In this document: positions 1-6,054 of the stretch, piece by piece | Numbering within the stretch: the first letter of the stretch is position 1 | How the letters are laid out: every line of letters starts with the position of its first letter | Assembly: GCA_937858235.1 (NCBI GenBank) | Contig: CALLZZ010000310.1 | Location: 1 to 7,853, forward strand | Length of the DNA stretch: 7,853 bases | Origin: an uncultured Clostridia bacterium | GTDB taxonomy: Bacteria > Bacillota > Clostridia > Oscillospirales > Oscillospiraceae | Reading direction: 5' to 3' | Translations under genes and position numbers: made by a program | The notes under the pieces: generated by a model | Databases searched by the model: none | Seen by the model: the letters and a program-made list of their open reading frames with translations, nothing else | What the model was told of the DNA's origin: nothing

Positions 1-751
1 TAGTAACTCGTTACCCGACTATTTCCCAAAGGACTTGGGGCTAATTCCGGATTATGCCGAAATCGTTTCCGTGCGTGAGAAGGAAGGCGCCAAGGGCGTT
101 GATGTCGTGCTCGCAAGTGATGGTAGCATAAACGGCTTGCGTGATCATTACGAGCGGATTTTTGGCGAAGGGATCGTAAAAATCGAAGACAGGGACGATG
201 GCTACTACATCTCTGCAAAGAAAGATGGCTCGCTCTATACAACCCTGATTAGCGCAGATACCTATGATGGGCATTCGCGATATAATGGTAAGATTTGCGT
301 GACAGTATCTATACTAAAGGGGGAGAGTGACTCCGTAGATTCAGAGGGGGACGCACAGAACAGCGACACAGCATCTACCTCCGATAAATGGCCGACCCAT
401 GGTGCTGCGGCGAACATCCCTGAACTTGGGAAGTATTCGGAGCTAAAAGTCACCGATATGAATATCCTCGGTTCTGATGAGTTTATAATCGAGTGCAAGA
501 CGAGCAAGGAAGACCTCCGCGAGTACGCGGAAAGTGTCATGGAGAAATTCCCTCTCAAGCGTACTAAGATTGATGAAGGCGGACTGTATAGCGTTACGGG
601 GCACGACAATAAAGGCTTGGTGTTTACCGCACAGCACGATTCCAGTACAAATGTAGCAAAAATTCAGATTTATGTGGACTCGTTCTTCGATCCTGAAAAC
701 CCAGATGGAACGGACGAAAACGGCGTTCCAAATTGGGTAAATAAACAGTAA
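1..751 (+). CDS. Secreted or lipoprotein-type protein with tandem ~100-aa repeat domain, 5' end missing
   Basis: The frame is open to the left edge, so the start lies outside the window; a TTG at 35 could serve as a start but has no ribosome binding site, and the residues before it (SNSLPDYFPKDLG) align with the repeat. About 249 residues are visible. They form two copies of one domain: the first spans roughly codons 4-105, the second begins with WPTHGAAANIPE at about 389-424. Each copy runs from a Pro-rich opening through two beta-like stretches and a D/E-x-x-x-Y-x-x-x-x helix to a G-x-Y...G-x-D/S turn and a closing beta strand. The copies are joined by an acidic Ser/Thr-rich linker (about 325-385), typical of extracellular proteins. 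The downstream lipoprotein carries a third copy. I do not recognise the family by name; an exported, probably lipid-anchored role is inferred from the neighbour, since no signal sequence is visible. Confidence 0.85.
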   Translation, partial: SNSLPDYFPKDLGLIPDYAEIVSVREKEGAKGVDVVLASDGSINGLRDHYERIFGEGIVKIEDRDDGYYISAKKDGSLYTTLISADTYDGHSRYNGKICVTVSILKGESDSVDSEGDAQNSDTASTSDKWPTHGAAANIPELGKYSELKVTDMNILGSDEFIIECKTSKEDLREYAESVMEKFPLKRTKIDEGGLYSVTGHDNKGLVFTAQHDSSTNVAKIQIYVDSFFDPENPDGTDENGVPNWVNKQ

Positions 752-798
752 GGAGCAGATGTTAACCGACACATTGAACCGGAAGGAGGGTTGATATT

Positions 799-1278
799 AT
801 GAAGAAAATTCTAATTTATCTTTTAACATTTATGCTGCTAATTTCATTTACTGGATGCGGTGCGAAAGAAAAATTGGAGGAAAAGGTTGCAGAAAAAGTC
901 TTTGAGGAAGCCGGCGGCGGTGACTTGGATATAGATGGGGATAAGATCACCATTAAGGGAGATAACGGAGACAAAGTGACATTTGGCGACAGCAAGTGGC
1001 CTACATCCGAGCTTGCAAAAAACATTCCCGAATTTAAGGATGGAACAGTGAGTGGCATGATGGAAACCACCGATTCCATAGTAATCACATTGGAATCGGT
1101 TCAAGAAGAGGATGTGCTCCCCTATTGGGAAACAATCAAAAAAGACTTTCCCAAAGATGTATATGAGATGATAGCAACGGATTTCATCACCGTCAGCGGA
1201 TATGACGATGAAGGCATTAACGTAAGCCTTGTGTATATGAGTGAGGTATTGACGATTACTGTGACTGCCCCCCAGTAG
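799..1278 (+). CDS. Small exported lipoprotein with one copy of the WP...NIPE repeat domain
   Basis: The 159-residue product starts at ATG 799, eight bases after a strong RBS (AAGGAGGG, 783-790). It has a lipoprotein signal peptide: KK, a hydrophobic core, then a lipobox SFTGC with the modified cysteine at residue 20. A charged helical stretch (about 22-38) and a Gly/Asp-rich segment (39-64) precede a domain opening WPTSELAKNIPEF (67-79) and ending near residue 156. This domain is paralogous to the two copies encoded just upstream: W-P, A-x-N-I-P-E, a Y-W/A-E helix, F-P, V-S/T-G-Y/H-D and a closing beta strand all correspond. The product is expected on the outer face of the membrane. The 47-base gap from the preceding gene suggests one operon. 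Function is unknown; a sensing or binding role would be a guess. Confidence 0.9.
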   Translation: MKKILIYLLTFMLLISFTGCGAKEKLEEKVAEKVFEEAGGGDLDIDGDKITIKGDNGDKVTFGDSKWPTSELAKNIPEFKDGTVSGMMETTDSIVITLESVQEEDVLPYWETIKKDFPKDVYEMIATDFITVSGYDDEGINVSLVYMSEVLTITVTAPQ

Positions 1279-1328
1279 TAGCAGTAGAAATCGGCTTGAA
1301 AAAAATTTAAATTTTGGAGGTAAAGATT

Positions 1329-2408
1329 ATGAAATTTAGAGTTTTAACATTTATATTGGTCTTGTTCTTATTTATAGGCACCATGCCCCTTAACGCCTTA
1401 GCTGCAAATTCTACACCCTTCACACTGGAAGCACCTAAAAATCTGACTGTGGAATTGAAGTATGACCAGAACAACTGGCCTTACTTTGCCATTACAATGG
1501 ATGTACCTGAAAGTGTTCAGTCAATTAACAAGAATTTAAATGAGAATTCAGGGTACTATCCCGGTACAAACTGCTCTCCAATAAAAATAAGATTCGAATC
1601 TAAGTATAGAAATTATGATTGGAACCAGGGTCCCTCCCTCTATAATATTACGGAAATGTCACTTGATGATCTTTTAGAGGGAAATGCTTTCGCTTATTAC
1701 CCATATGAAGAGGAAGATGCACATGGGGGCATCAATTTAAAGGCAGATGTCTATCACTTCCGGGCACATTTTTACTCCTCGTGGGGTTATGTGGATAGCT
1801 TTATCGATAAAGAGGCAACATCCAGCTATTCTGACTTGGTGACTTTAGGTAATCCAGCCGGGTATCGTGGTGCATCCGATTGGGCGAAGGACGGTCTTGA
1901 TAAGGCGGCCTCCTATGGCTTTATTACAGACAAAATTAAGGATAATATGAGTGGCTCCATAACCAGAGAGGAATTTGCAGAAGTTGCAGTCAAGCTGTAT
2001 GAGCGGTATACAGGAAAGAAAGCTACGGCGGCTCCTTCTTCAACCTTTACGGACACAACCAATGCAGAAATACTGAAAGCATATCAATTAGGCATTGTAA
2101 GCGGCATCGGCAATAATCAATTTGCGCCACAGGTACTGATTAACCGAGAGCAGATGGCGGCAATGTTAAGCCGTGCCGTAGAAGTCATTCGGCCTGATGC
2201 GGATATGTCCATTGCGGGAGCGCCAACCTTTGCCGATGAAAAAGAAATCGCACCTTATTTTACAACAAATGTTCAATTTATGGCGAAAAATGGGTTTATC
2301 AGTGGGGTTGGCAACAATAGATTTGCACCCAAAGCCACTTCCACTCGTGAGCAGGCTGTGATTGTAGCGGTTCGGGTATATGAGACATATGCAGGAGTAA
2401 CGGAATAA
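1329..2408 (+). CDS. Exported SLH-domain protein with Fn3-like N-terminal region
   Basis: ATG 1329 is chosen because TTGGAGG (1314-1320) is its RBS; the in-frame TTG at 1314 lies inside that RBS. The 359-residue product has a signal peptide (1-25, cleavage after ALA). Residues about 34-174 look like one beta-sandwich of fibronectin type III character: it opens APKNLTVEL, and YHFRAHFYSSWG (142-153) plus SYSDLVTLG (166-174) resemble Fn3 F and G strands. Three SLH domains follow at about 183-226, 238-284 and 299-351, with the characteristic motifs ITREE (211-215), INREQ (271-275) and STREQ (338-342). SLH trimers bind pyruvylated secondary cell-wall polymers, so the protein is probably held at the wall and displays the Fn3-like part. 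The SLH call is firm, the Fn3 call tentative. It follows the lipoprotein gene by 50 bases and is followed by a hairpin. Confidence 0.93.
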   Translation: MKFRVLTFILVLFLFIGTMPLNALAANSTPFTLEAPKNLTVELKYDQNNWPYFAITMDVPESVQSINKNLNENSGYYPGTNCSPIKIRFESKYRNYDWNQGPSLYNITEMSLDDLLEGNAFAYYPYEEEDAHGGINLKADVYHFRAHFYSSWGYVDSFIDKEATSSYSDLVTLGNPAGYRGASDWAKDGLDKAASYGFITDKIKDNMSGSITREEFAEVAVKLYERYTGKKATAAPSSTFTDTTNAEILKAYQLGIVSGIGNNQFAPQVLINREQMAAMLSRAVEVIRPDADMSIAGAPTFADEKEIAPYFTTNVQFMAKNGFISGVGNNRFAPKATSTREQAVIVAVRVYETYAGVTE

Positions 2409-2445
2409 GCTTTTTCAAATGCCATAAGATTAATTTTCGGAGCAG

Positions 2446-2484
2446 TAAAAGGAAGTAGGAGGAACACCCTTTTACTTCCTTTTA
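2446..2484 (+). terminator. Hairpin between SLH gene and TPR gene, possible terminator
   Basis: A perfect 12-bp inverted repeat (2446-2457 with 2473-2484; left arm TAAAAGGAAGTA) surrounds a 15-base loop. The 3' arm ends in TTTTA, but no long separate T-run follows, so termination strength is uncertain. It lies 38 bases after the SLH stop codon and probably divides the cluster into two transcripts or lowers read-through. Confidence 0.6.
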
Positions 2485-2532
2485 TACTTATATTGAACAC
2501 TATAGTGCGTGTTTGTTAGGAGGTATTTGCCA

Positions 2533-3453
2533 ATGGAGGGAATTCAAAAAATGAAACAAAAACCGAGAGGCCGTATTCTCTCAATTATCATTGTTGCCGC
2601 ACTGCTTATAGCAGCTGCATCGACGTTTATTATTTATCGCAGTAGCATCAGCTCTGCGTCTGCCTACACTGAATTCAAAGAGGCTATGCTCGAAATTAAA
2701 AAAATGGGCGATGATTATGCAGAAAACGACATGAAATTGCAGGCGCAGCATTACTACAGCATGGCTGGTTCAAGCGTCAGCGCTATGAGGCTTGCGGTTG
2801 ATCATATCCTTGATATGAAGGGTGAAAGCAAGTATTTGGATGATGTGGCAGATGCGGAGGATACGAATGTTACGGCAAAGCCTATATACAAGGATTGGGA
2901 ATCTATCGCTGCCATCAGCCCTGCTTCGCCCTACCCTTATTATTTTGAAGGACTAATATACCACATTCAGGGGAATGAGAGCAAAGCAAAGGAAGCCTAT
3001 CAGAATGCCCTGATCAATCCACTGTTTTCTGAGAACAGCGCAGTTTTTTACTATCTGAATGAGCTCAGTATAGATGAACTTTCTAAGATGCGGGATGATC
3101 TTGCCGTGATAGAATCCGACATTTATGCAATTTTTTCGCCGAGACCCTATGGTTTGGAACGTCATCCTATGAACTTCAATGACGAATATTTACGGGCTAA
3201 GGCAAAAGATGTTTTGGAGAAGGAACCAAATGAGTATACAGAGGCTTTAAGATATTATACTGCGGCACTCAGAGTAAATCCATTTGATGCGAAGAATTAT
3301 GCCTCTTGTGCCCTCATCTCCATCTTCAACAATGATGTTGATGCAGCTATAATCTGTGTTAATGAAGGGCTTTGGGTAGATGAAAATAATAAAGCGCTGA
3401 ATCAAATAGCTGCATGGCTCACACAGAATCAGGAACAGGAGGTTTCACCATGA
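2533..3453 (+). CDS. Membrane-anchored TPR-like protein
   Basis: The start is ATG 2533, nine bases after AGGAGG (2518-2523). GTG 2509 lies upstream of that RBS and is rejected. ATG 2551, preceded by GGAGGG at 2535-2540, is an equally workable second start. From ATG 2533 the product has 306 residues. A basic N-terminus (KMKQKPRGR) is followed by one membrane segment (about 15-36), so the rest is probably extracytoplasmic. TPR-like helical pairs occur at about 134-164 (YYFEGLIYHIQGNESKAKEA) and 233-287 (EALRYYTAALRVNP, then a second unit ending in GLWVDENNKAL). Such proteins usually scaffold protein contacts. The stop overlaps the start of the next gene (ATGA at 3450-3453), pointing to translational coupling and perhaps a shared complex. 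No specific family is recognised. Confidence 0.88.
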   Translation: MEGIQKMKQKPRGRILSIIIVAALLIAAASTFIIYRSSISSASAYTEFKEAMLEIKKMGDDYAENDMKLQAQHYYSMAGSSVSAMRLAVDHILDMKGESKYLDDVADAEDTNVTAKPIYKDWESIAAISPASPYPYYFEGLIYHIQGNESKAKEAYQNALINPLFSENSAVFYYLNELSIDELSKMRDDLAVIESDIYAIFSPRPYGLERHPMNFNDEYLRAKAKDVLEKEPNEYTEALRYYTAALRVNPFDAKNYASCALISIFNNDVDAAIICVNEGLWVDENNKALNQIAAWLTQNQEQEVSP

Positions 3454-4853
3454 AGAAAAGGATTGTTTCCGCATTGATATCACTGCTTTTACTTGTGACA
3501 ACCGCTGTCCCAGTTCAGGGCGCACCTGCCAGAGGGGTTGACCGTAGTAAGATCGGATTTGATTCCTTAGAGACTTATCCCCTTATCATTACAGTAGGTG
3601 AATTATCTTTTGAAGGTGAGGTTGCACGTGGGGCTAAGGCGACAAAGGAAGATATTGAAAAAGCCATAGAGAAAACCCTGAAAGAATTCGGAAAAACTGA
3701 AGCTGAGATTGGTGAGGCTCAGGCTTTTGTGGAAAAGGTCGCCCGTGATAGATCATTGGCAGAAAAAGCCGTGGGAAAGGAAATAAAAGACGTTATTTTG
3801 AAGACAACTGGCATGGATCTTGCCGCGGAGGTAATTGAACATATAGTTGGTCTAAACGATCGCCCGCTGGATGAATTTCTTTTGGATACAGCAGTAGGAG
3901 CCGCGGAGGATAAAGCTGCCGGTTTGCTATTGGGGAAGGCCGGCGGGCCGGTTTTACAGGTTACCGAAGCCCTCATGTTTTTATCTGAAAAGTATGAGCA
4001 GGATAAACAAAGATGGAAGGACAGGGTGGACGCCATAAACGCTAAACGGATGCTGACAAATTTCTACGATAAGGCAAATTACAATTTAAGAAATATTGCA
4101 AGTGATAAGCTTTGGAACTGGAGAATAGCCATGGATGCCACAGACAGTAGATATTTCACCTTCTTTGACATTCCAGGCAATTTGGAGATGTGGACATTTT
4201 ATATTTCTCTTGATAAAAAGAGCAAAGTCAATGAAAGTGACAGAGGACCCTTTGGGCTGTATACAGGATCTGTACAAATTAAAATAAAATGTGAAATGAG
4301 CAAATTCGATGAAGGGATCAATGATAAATACCAAGATTGGATTGATGGATTATATGCGGATTTGAATAAAGAGCTGGGATTTAAGTGGAACTATAAAAGT
4401 GAGGGCAGAAAAACTGAGATTGAACGAGGTATCGGTACCGCTGACCATAGGTTTTATCTGTCGCCCCAAGCTGCAGATGGTGTAATCCTGGATTTCGACT
4501 CATTTATGGATAGCAAGCTGGTCATTATCGATCGAAAAGTCGAAAGAAGTCTGGACCATATAATTGATGACACTCGTTTTCAAGCAAAAAGCATGATGAC
4601 ATTTTGGGCTGATAGCGAAAGTAACCTCCAGTATACCTTCGACCCCCAATACTTCAATATAACAGTAGATGGGGAAACAGTGCCGGTGCAATATGGTGGA
4701 GTACCAGCCATGCAAAAGTTCAGTGGCGAGGTTCCTTGGGATTCATCCGTATGGGATTATTGGGATAAGAATGAAAAGAAAATGAAACTTTACATTCCTT
4801 ACACAAGCGGAGATAGTGGCTATTTTCCACGGCCAAGCGATGTTTTCAGATAA
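3450..4853 (+). CDS. Exported protein of unknown family, 467 aa
   Basis: ATG 3450 follows AGGAGG (3437-3442) by seven bases. An in-frame ATG at 3414 lacks an RBS and would bury the signal peptide, so it is rejected. The product has a clear signal peptide (KKR, hydrophobic core 5-20, cleavage near VQGAPA at 22-27). Residues about 64-215 are mainly helical and charged, with a Gly/Ala-rich stretch (148-168, AGLLLGKAGGP) that may be a buried or weakly membrane-associated helix. Residues about 216-467 are rich in Trp, Tyr and Phe and look beta-rich (TGSVQIKIKCEM; YFNITVDGETVPVQYGG), ending with an aromatic segment. No second transmembrane segment, wall-anchor motif, SLH domain or catalytic motif is visible. 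The ATGA overlap with the membrane TPR gene suggests the two products work together. I do not recognise the family. Confidence 0.88.
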   Translation: MKKRIVSALISLLLLVTTAVPVQGAPARGVDRSKIGFDSLETYPLIITVGELSFEGEVARGAKATKEDIEKAIEKTLKEFGKTEAEIGEAQAFVEKVARDRSLAEKAVGKEIKDVILKTTGMDLAAEVIEHIVGLNDRPLDEFLLDTAVGAAEDKAAGLLLGKAGGPVLQVTEALMFLSEKYEQDKQRWKDRVDAINAKRMLTNFYDKANYNLRNIASDKLWNWRIAMDATDSRYFTFFDIPGNLEMWTFYISLDKKSKVNESDRGPFGLYTGSVQIKIKCEMSKFDEGINDKYQDWIDGLYADLNKELGFKWNYKSEGRKTEIERGIGTADHRFYLSPQAADGVILDFDSFMDSKLVIIDRKVERSLDHIIDDTRFQAKSMMTFWADSESNLQYTFDPQYFNITVDGETVPVQYGGVPAMQKFSGEVPWDSSVWDYWDKNEKKMKLYIPYTSGDSGYFPRPSDVFR

Positions 4854-4945
4854 TTGGATGCTTTGAGACTACTGGAGAAACTAAATAAACTGGAGTTACT
4901 GGCAATTTGGAAATAGTGTCGGAGAAGTAAGCAGAAACAACAAAT

Positions 4946-5034
4946 CAATATAGCTATGGGCAAACCCGGCAATAGCCGGGGACGCAAAGCCGAGGGTCTA
5001 AGGCACTTTATGTGCTATGATAGTCTGGCTGTTG
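4946..5034 (+). ncRNA. Class I cyclic di-GMP riboswitch aptamer (GEMM-I)
   Basis: The conserved class I aptamer core is present: GGGCAAACC (4958-4966), a P2 hairpin CCCGGC-AATA-GCCGGG (4965-4980), then GACGCAAAGCC (4981-4991), a longer P3 arm (about 4989-5029) capped by GCAC-TTTAT-GTGC, and a closing P1 formed by CAAT..AGC (4946-4954) with GCTGTTG (5028-5034). This order and spacing match the well-described c-di-GMP-I fold. The P2 loop is AATA instead of the usual GNRA tetraloop. A terminator begins 12 bases later, as expected of a transcription-control switch. No convincing promoter is visible just upstream, so the RNA may be made by read-through from the exported-protein gene. Confidence 0.93.
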
Positions 5035-5045
5035 AAAGTTAAGCG

Positions 5046-5087
5046 AAGCCTGCCCTTCATACTCGGAGGGCAGGCTTTTGCGGTTTT
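5046..5087 (+). terminator. Intrinsic terminator, expression platform of the c-di-GMP riboswitch
   Basis: A perfect 11-bp stem (AAGCCTGCCCT at 5046-5056 with AGGGCAGGCTT at 5067-5077) encloses a 10-base loop and runs into TTTTGCGGTTTTT. GGCT at 5027-5030, which closes the aptamer, could instead pair with AGCC at 5047-5050. Ligand binding would then free the terminator, giving an OFF switch. That competing pairing is only four bases, so the sign of control is inference. Confidence 0.85.
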
Positions 5088-5273
5088 TAATGGATGCTTC
5101 AGGTATCAGGGTACCGGCTTTCCGCTGGGCTATAGCGAGAGAAGTGTCCATATGAAGATAATCCGCTTATATCCTCCTTCGAGGTGTAAATAGAGACAGA
5201 GCAACCCGTATATACCCTCCTTTACTCCTATAATTTAATCTTGCAAAGCTAATGACAAACTATATAAAGGGAA
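5088..5273 (+). other. Gene-free leader region with anti-Shine-Dalgarno stretches and possible 13-codon leader
   Basis: No gene of normal size is seen here. ATG 5152 opens a 13-codon ORF (MKIIRLYPPSRCK, stop 5191-5193) with only a weak RBS. Two pyrimidine stretches, TCCTCCTT (5172-5179) and CCTCCTTTACTCC (5216-5228), are complementary to Shine-Dalgarno sequences. TTGCAA (5241-5246) and TATAAA (5263-5268), 16 bases apart, could be a promoter, but it would start transcription on top of the next RBS. The region may be the leader of the damaged sigma-like gene. Confidence 0.35.
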
Positions 5274-5306
5274 AAAGGAGTATCGAATCAAAGTACAGGG
5301 TAGCTT
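5274..5306 (+). pseudogene. 5' remnant of the sigma-like gene: RBS, ATC in place of ATG, then frameshift
   Basis: AAAGGAG (5274-5280) sits six bases before ATC (5287-5289), which is where an ATG would be expected. Reading on from there gives (I)KVQGSL, and shifting by one base at about 5307 gives VPGSGEVNLTYYRKRRRE, which joins the downstream frame. From memory, clostridial element-borne sigma-like factors begin with a K/R-V-Q-G-K-L-x-x-V-S-E-E-V-Y-x-T-Y-Y-R pattern. Both changes (lost start, one missing base) would have to be real for the gene to be dead. Confidence 0.5.
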
Positions 5307-5330
5307 GTCCCTGGCAGCGGAGAAGTCAAT

Positions 5331-5681
5331 TTGACATATTACCGCAAGAGACGCCGTGAACTTCATCTACAGAAAAAGGATGCAAAACATGGTGTATTCT
5401 TTTATAGTGCCCTGGATACAAGGGAAACAAATGGAGAAGATGCTATACCGAATTTAATCTCGCCTCGTGTTGAGGATATTGTAGTGGACAAGCTTACGGT
5501 TCAGCGTCTTCATGACTGTATAAAACAGCTCACCGTGAAGGAACAGGCGATAATTGACGGACTGTTCTTTCAAGAAAAGAGCGAATCGATGATGGCTACT
5601 GAAATCGGTATATCTCAGCAGCTTATCAATTATCGAAAGCAGAAAATCCTAATTAAATTAAAAAAAATGCTTAATTTATAA
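5331..5681 (+). CDS. Sigma-70 region 4-like factor, probably 5'-damaged
   Basis: The intact stretch encodes 116 residues from TTG 5331, the only plausible start in this frame after the stop at 5301-5303; it has no good RBS. The N-terminus (TYYRKRRRELHLQKKDAKHG...YSALDT) and the acidic middle (SPRVEDIVVDKL) match small sigma-like regulators carried by clostridial conjugative elements. Residues about 59-112 form a region 4-type helix-turn-helix: LTVKEQAIIDGLFF, then ATEIGISQQLINYRKQKIL as turn and recognition helix, then LKKML. It lacks region 2, so it would be an accessory regulator and not a full sigma factor. It ends ten bases before a strong terminator. The natural start appears to be 5287, lost by a start-codon change plus a frameshift, so the product may be absent or made weakly from TTG. 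Confidence 0.7.
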   Translation: MTYYRKRRRELHLQKKDAKHGVFFYSALDTRETNGEDAIPNLISPRVEDIVVDKLTVQRLHDCIKQLTVKEQAIIDGLFFQEKSESMMATEIGISQQLINYRKQKILIKLKKMLNL

Positions 5682-5691
5682 TATTTGTAGA

Positions 5692-5730
5692 CCCCCTCAC
5701 GAAATAAGGTTAATAGTGAGGGGCTTTTTT
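5692..5730 (+). terminator. Intrinsic terminator after the sigma-like gene
   Basis: CCCCTCAC (5693-5700) pairs perfectly with GTGAGGGG (5716-5723) around a 15-base loop. After one C comes a run of six T (5725-5730), the classic form of a rho-independent terminator. Confidence 0.85.
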
Positions 5731-5810
5731 ATTCCCCTAAGTTCTTTGAAAATTTCATATCTGATGACATGAATATATTAGCTGATACCTACGAATAAGG
5801 TGATGTGGAA

Positions 5811-5873
5811 ATGAAAGAGATTGGCACTGTTACCAGAATTACTATCCTGTTTAGTGCAGGTAGCAGGTATTGA
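5811..5873 (+). CDS. Possible 20-aa peptide or gene fragment
   Basis: ATG 5811 opens 20 codons (MKEIGTVTRITILFSAGSRY, stop TGA 5871-5873). AAGG at 5797-5800 lies ten bases upstream; GTG 5805 is an alternative start adding two residues. The composition looks like a real beta-rich protein N-terminus. The TGA may therefore be a premature end, and the piece a remnant of a longer small protein on a mobile element. I cannot identify it. Confidence 0.3.
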   Translation: MKEIGTVTRITILFSAGSRY

Positions 5874-5946
5874 TTATGGACAGGTCCAATGTCGTACCCA
5901 CAGTATATAATCATGTACAATACTACGCAATGTTACATAAAACAAC

Positions 5947-5964
5947 AAATAGTAGCTACCATTT
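5947..5964. promoter_or_regulatory. 18-bp near-palindrome, candidate operator
   Basis: AAATAGTAGCTACCATTT reads as an inverted repeat with one mismatched pair (5951/5960) around a perfect core GTAGCTAC (5952-5959). It abuts the -35 box, where an activator or repressor of the downstream operon could bind. Its size suits a dimeric LuxR/GerE-type HTH, but the link to the downstream regulator is inference. Confidence 0.4.
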
Positions 5965-5992
5965 TGACATTATTGTGCTATAATTATTTAAT
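5964..5992 (+). promoter_or_regulatory. Sigma-A promoter of the HTH/LuxR operon
   Basis: A perfect -35 TTGACA (5964-5969) is followed, 17 bases later, by TTTAAT (5987-5992), five of six matches to the -10 consensus. Transcription would start near 5999, about 55 bases before the HTH gene. A perfect TATAAT at 5979-5984 is only nine bases from TTGACA and cannot pair with it. Confidence 0.6.
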
Positions 5993-6054
5993 AACGATCA
6001 ATTAGGATTTTTATTAGGATATTTGTGCGAATTTATCAAAGTGAGGTGGCTTCT

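Noticed and set aside
262..1104. Minus-strand open frames opposite the first two genes
   Set aside because: They lack RBSs and protein-like features, while the + strand frames share a conserved domain.
1314..1328. TTG 1314 as start of the SLH protein
   Set aside because: The codon is part of the RBS TTGGAGG, and ATG 1329 gives a proper signal peptide.
2509..2532. GTG 2509 as start of the TPR protein
   Set aside because: It lies before the RBS AGGAGG (2518-2523) and has none of its own.
3414..3449. ATG 3414 as start of the 467-aa exported protein
   Set aside because: It lacks an RBS and would put a polar stretch before the signal peptide.
5132..5206. Minus-strand 24-codon ORF from TTG with an AAAGGAGGG-like RBS
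   Set aside because: It overlaps the likely leader of a + strand gene, ends quickly and shows no recognisable protein features; its RBS is more simply the complement of the anti-Shine-Dalgarno stretch.
5964..5984. TTGACA and TATAAT read together as a promoter
   Set aside because: The two boxes are only nine bases apart; TTTAAT at 5987-5992 has the correct 17-base spacing.
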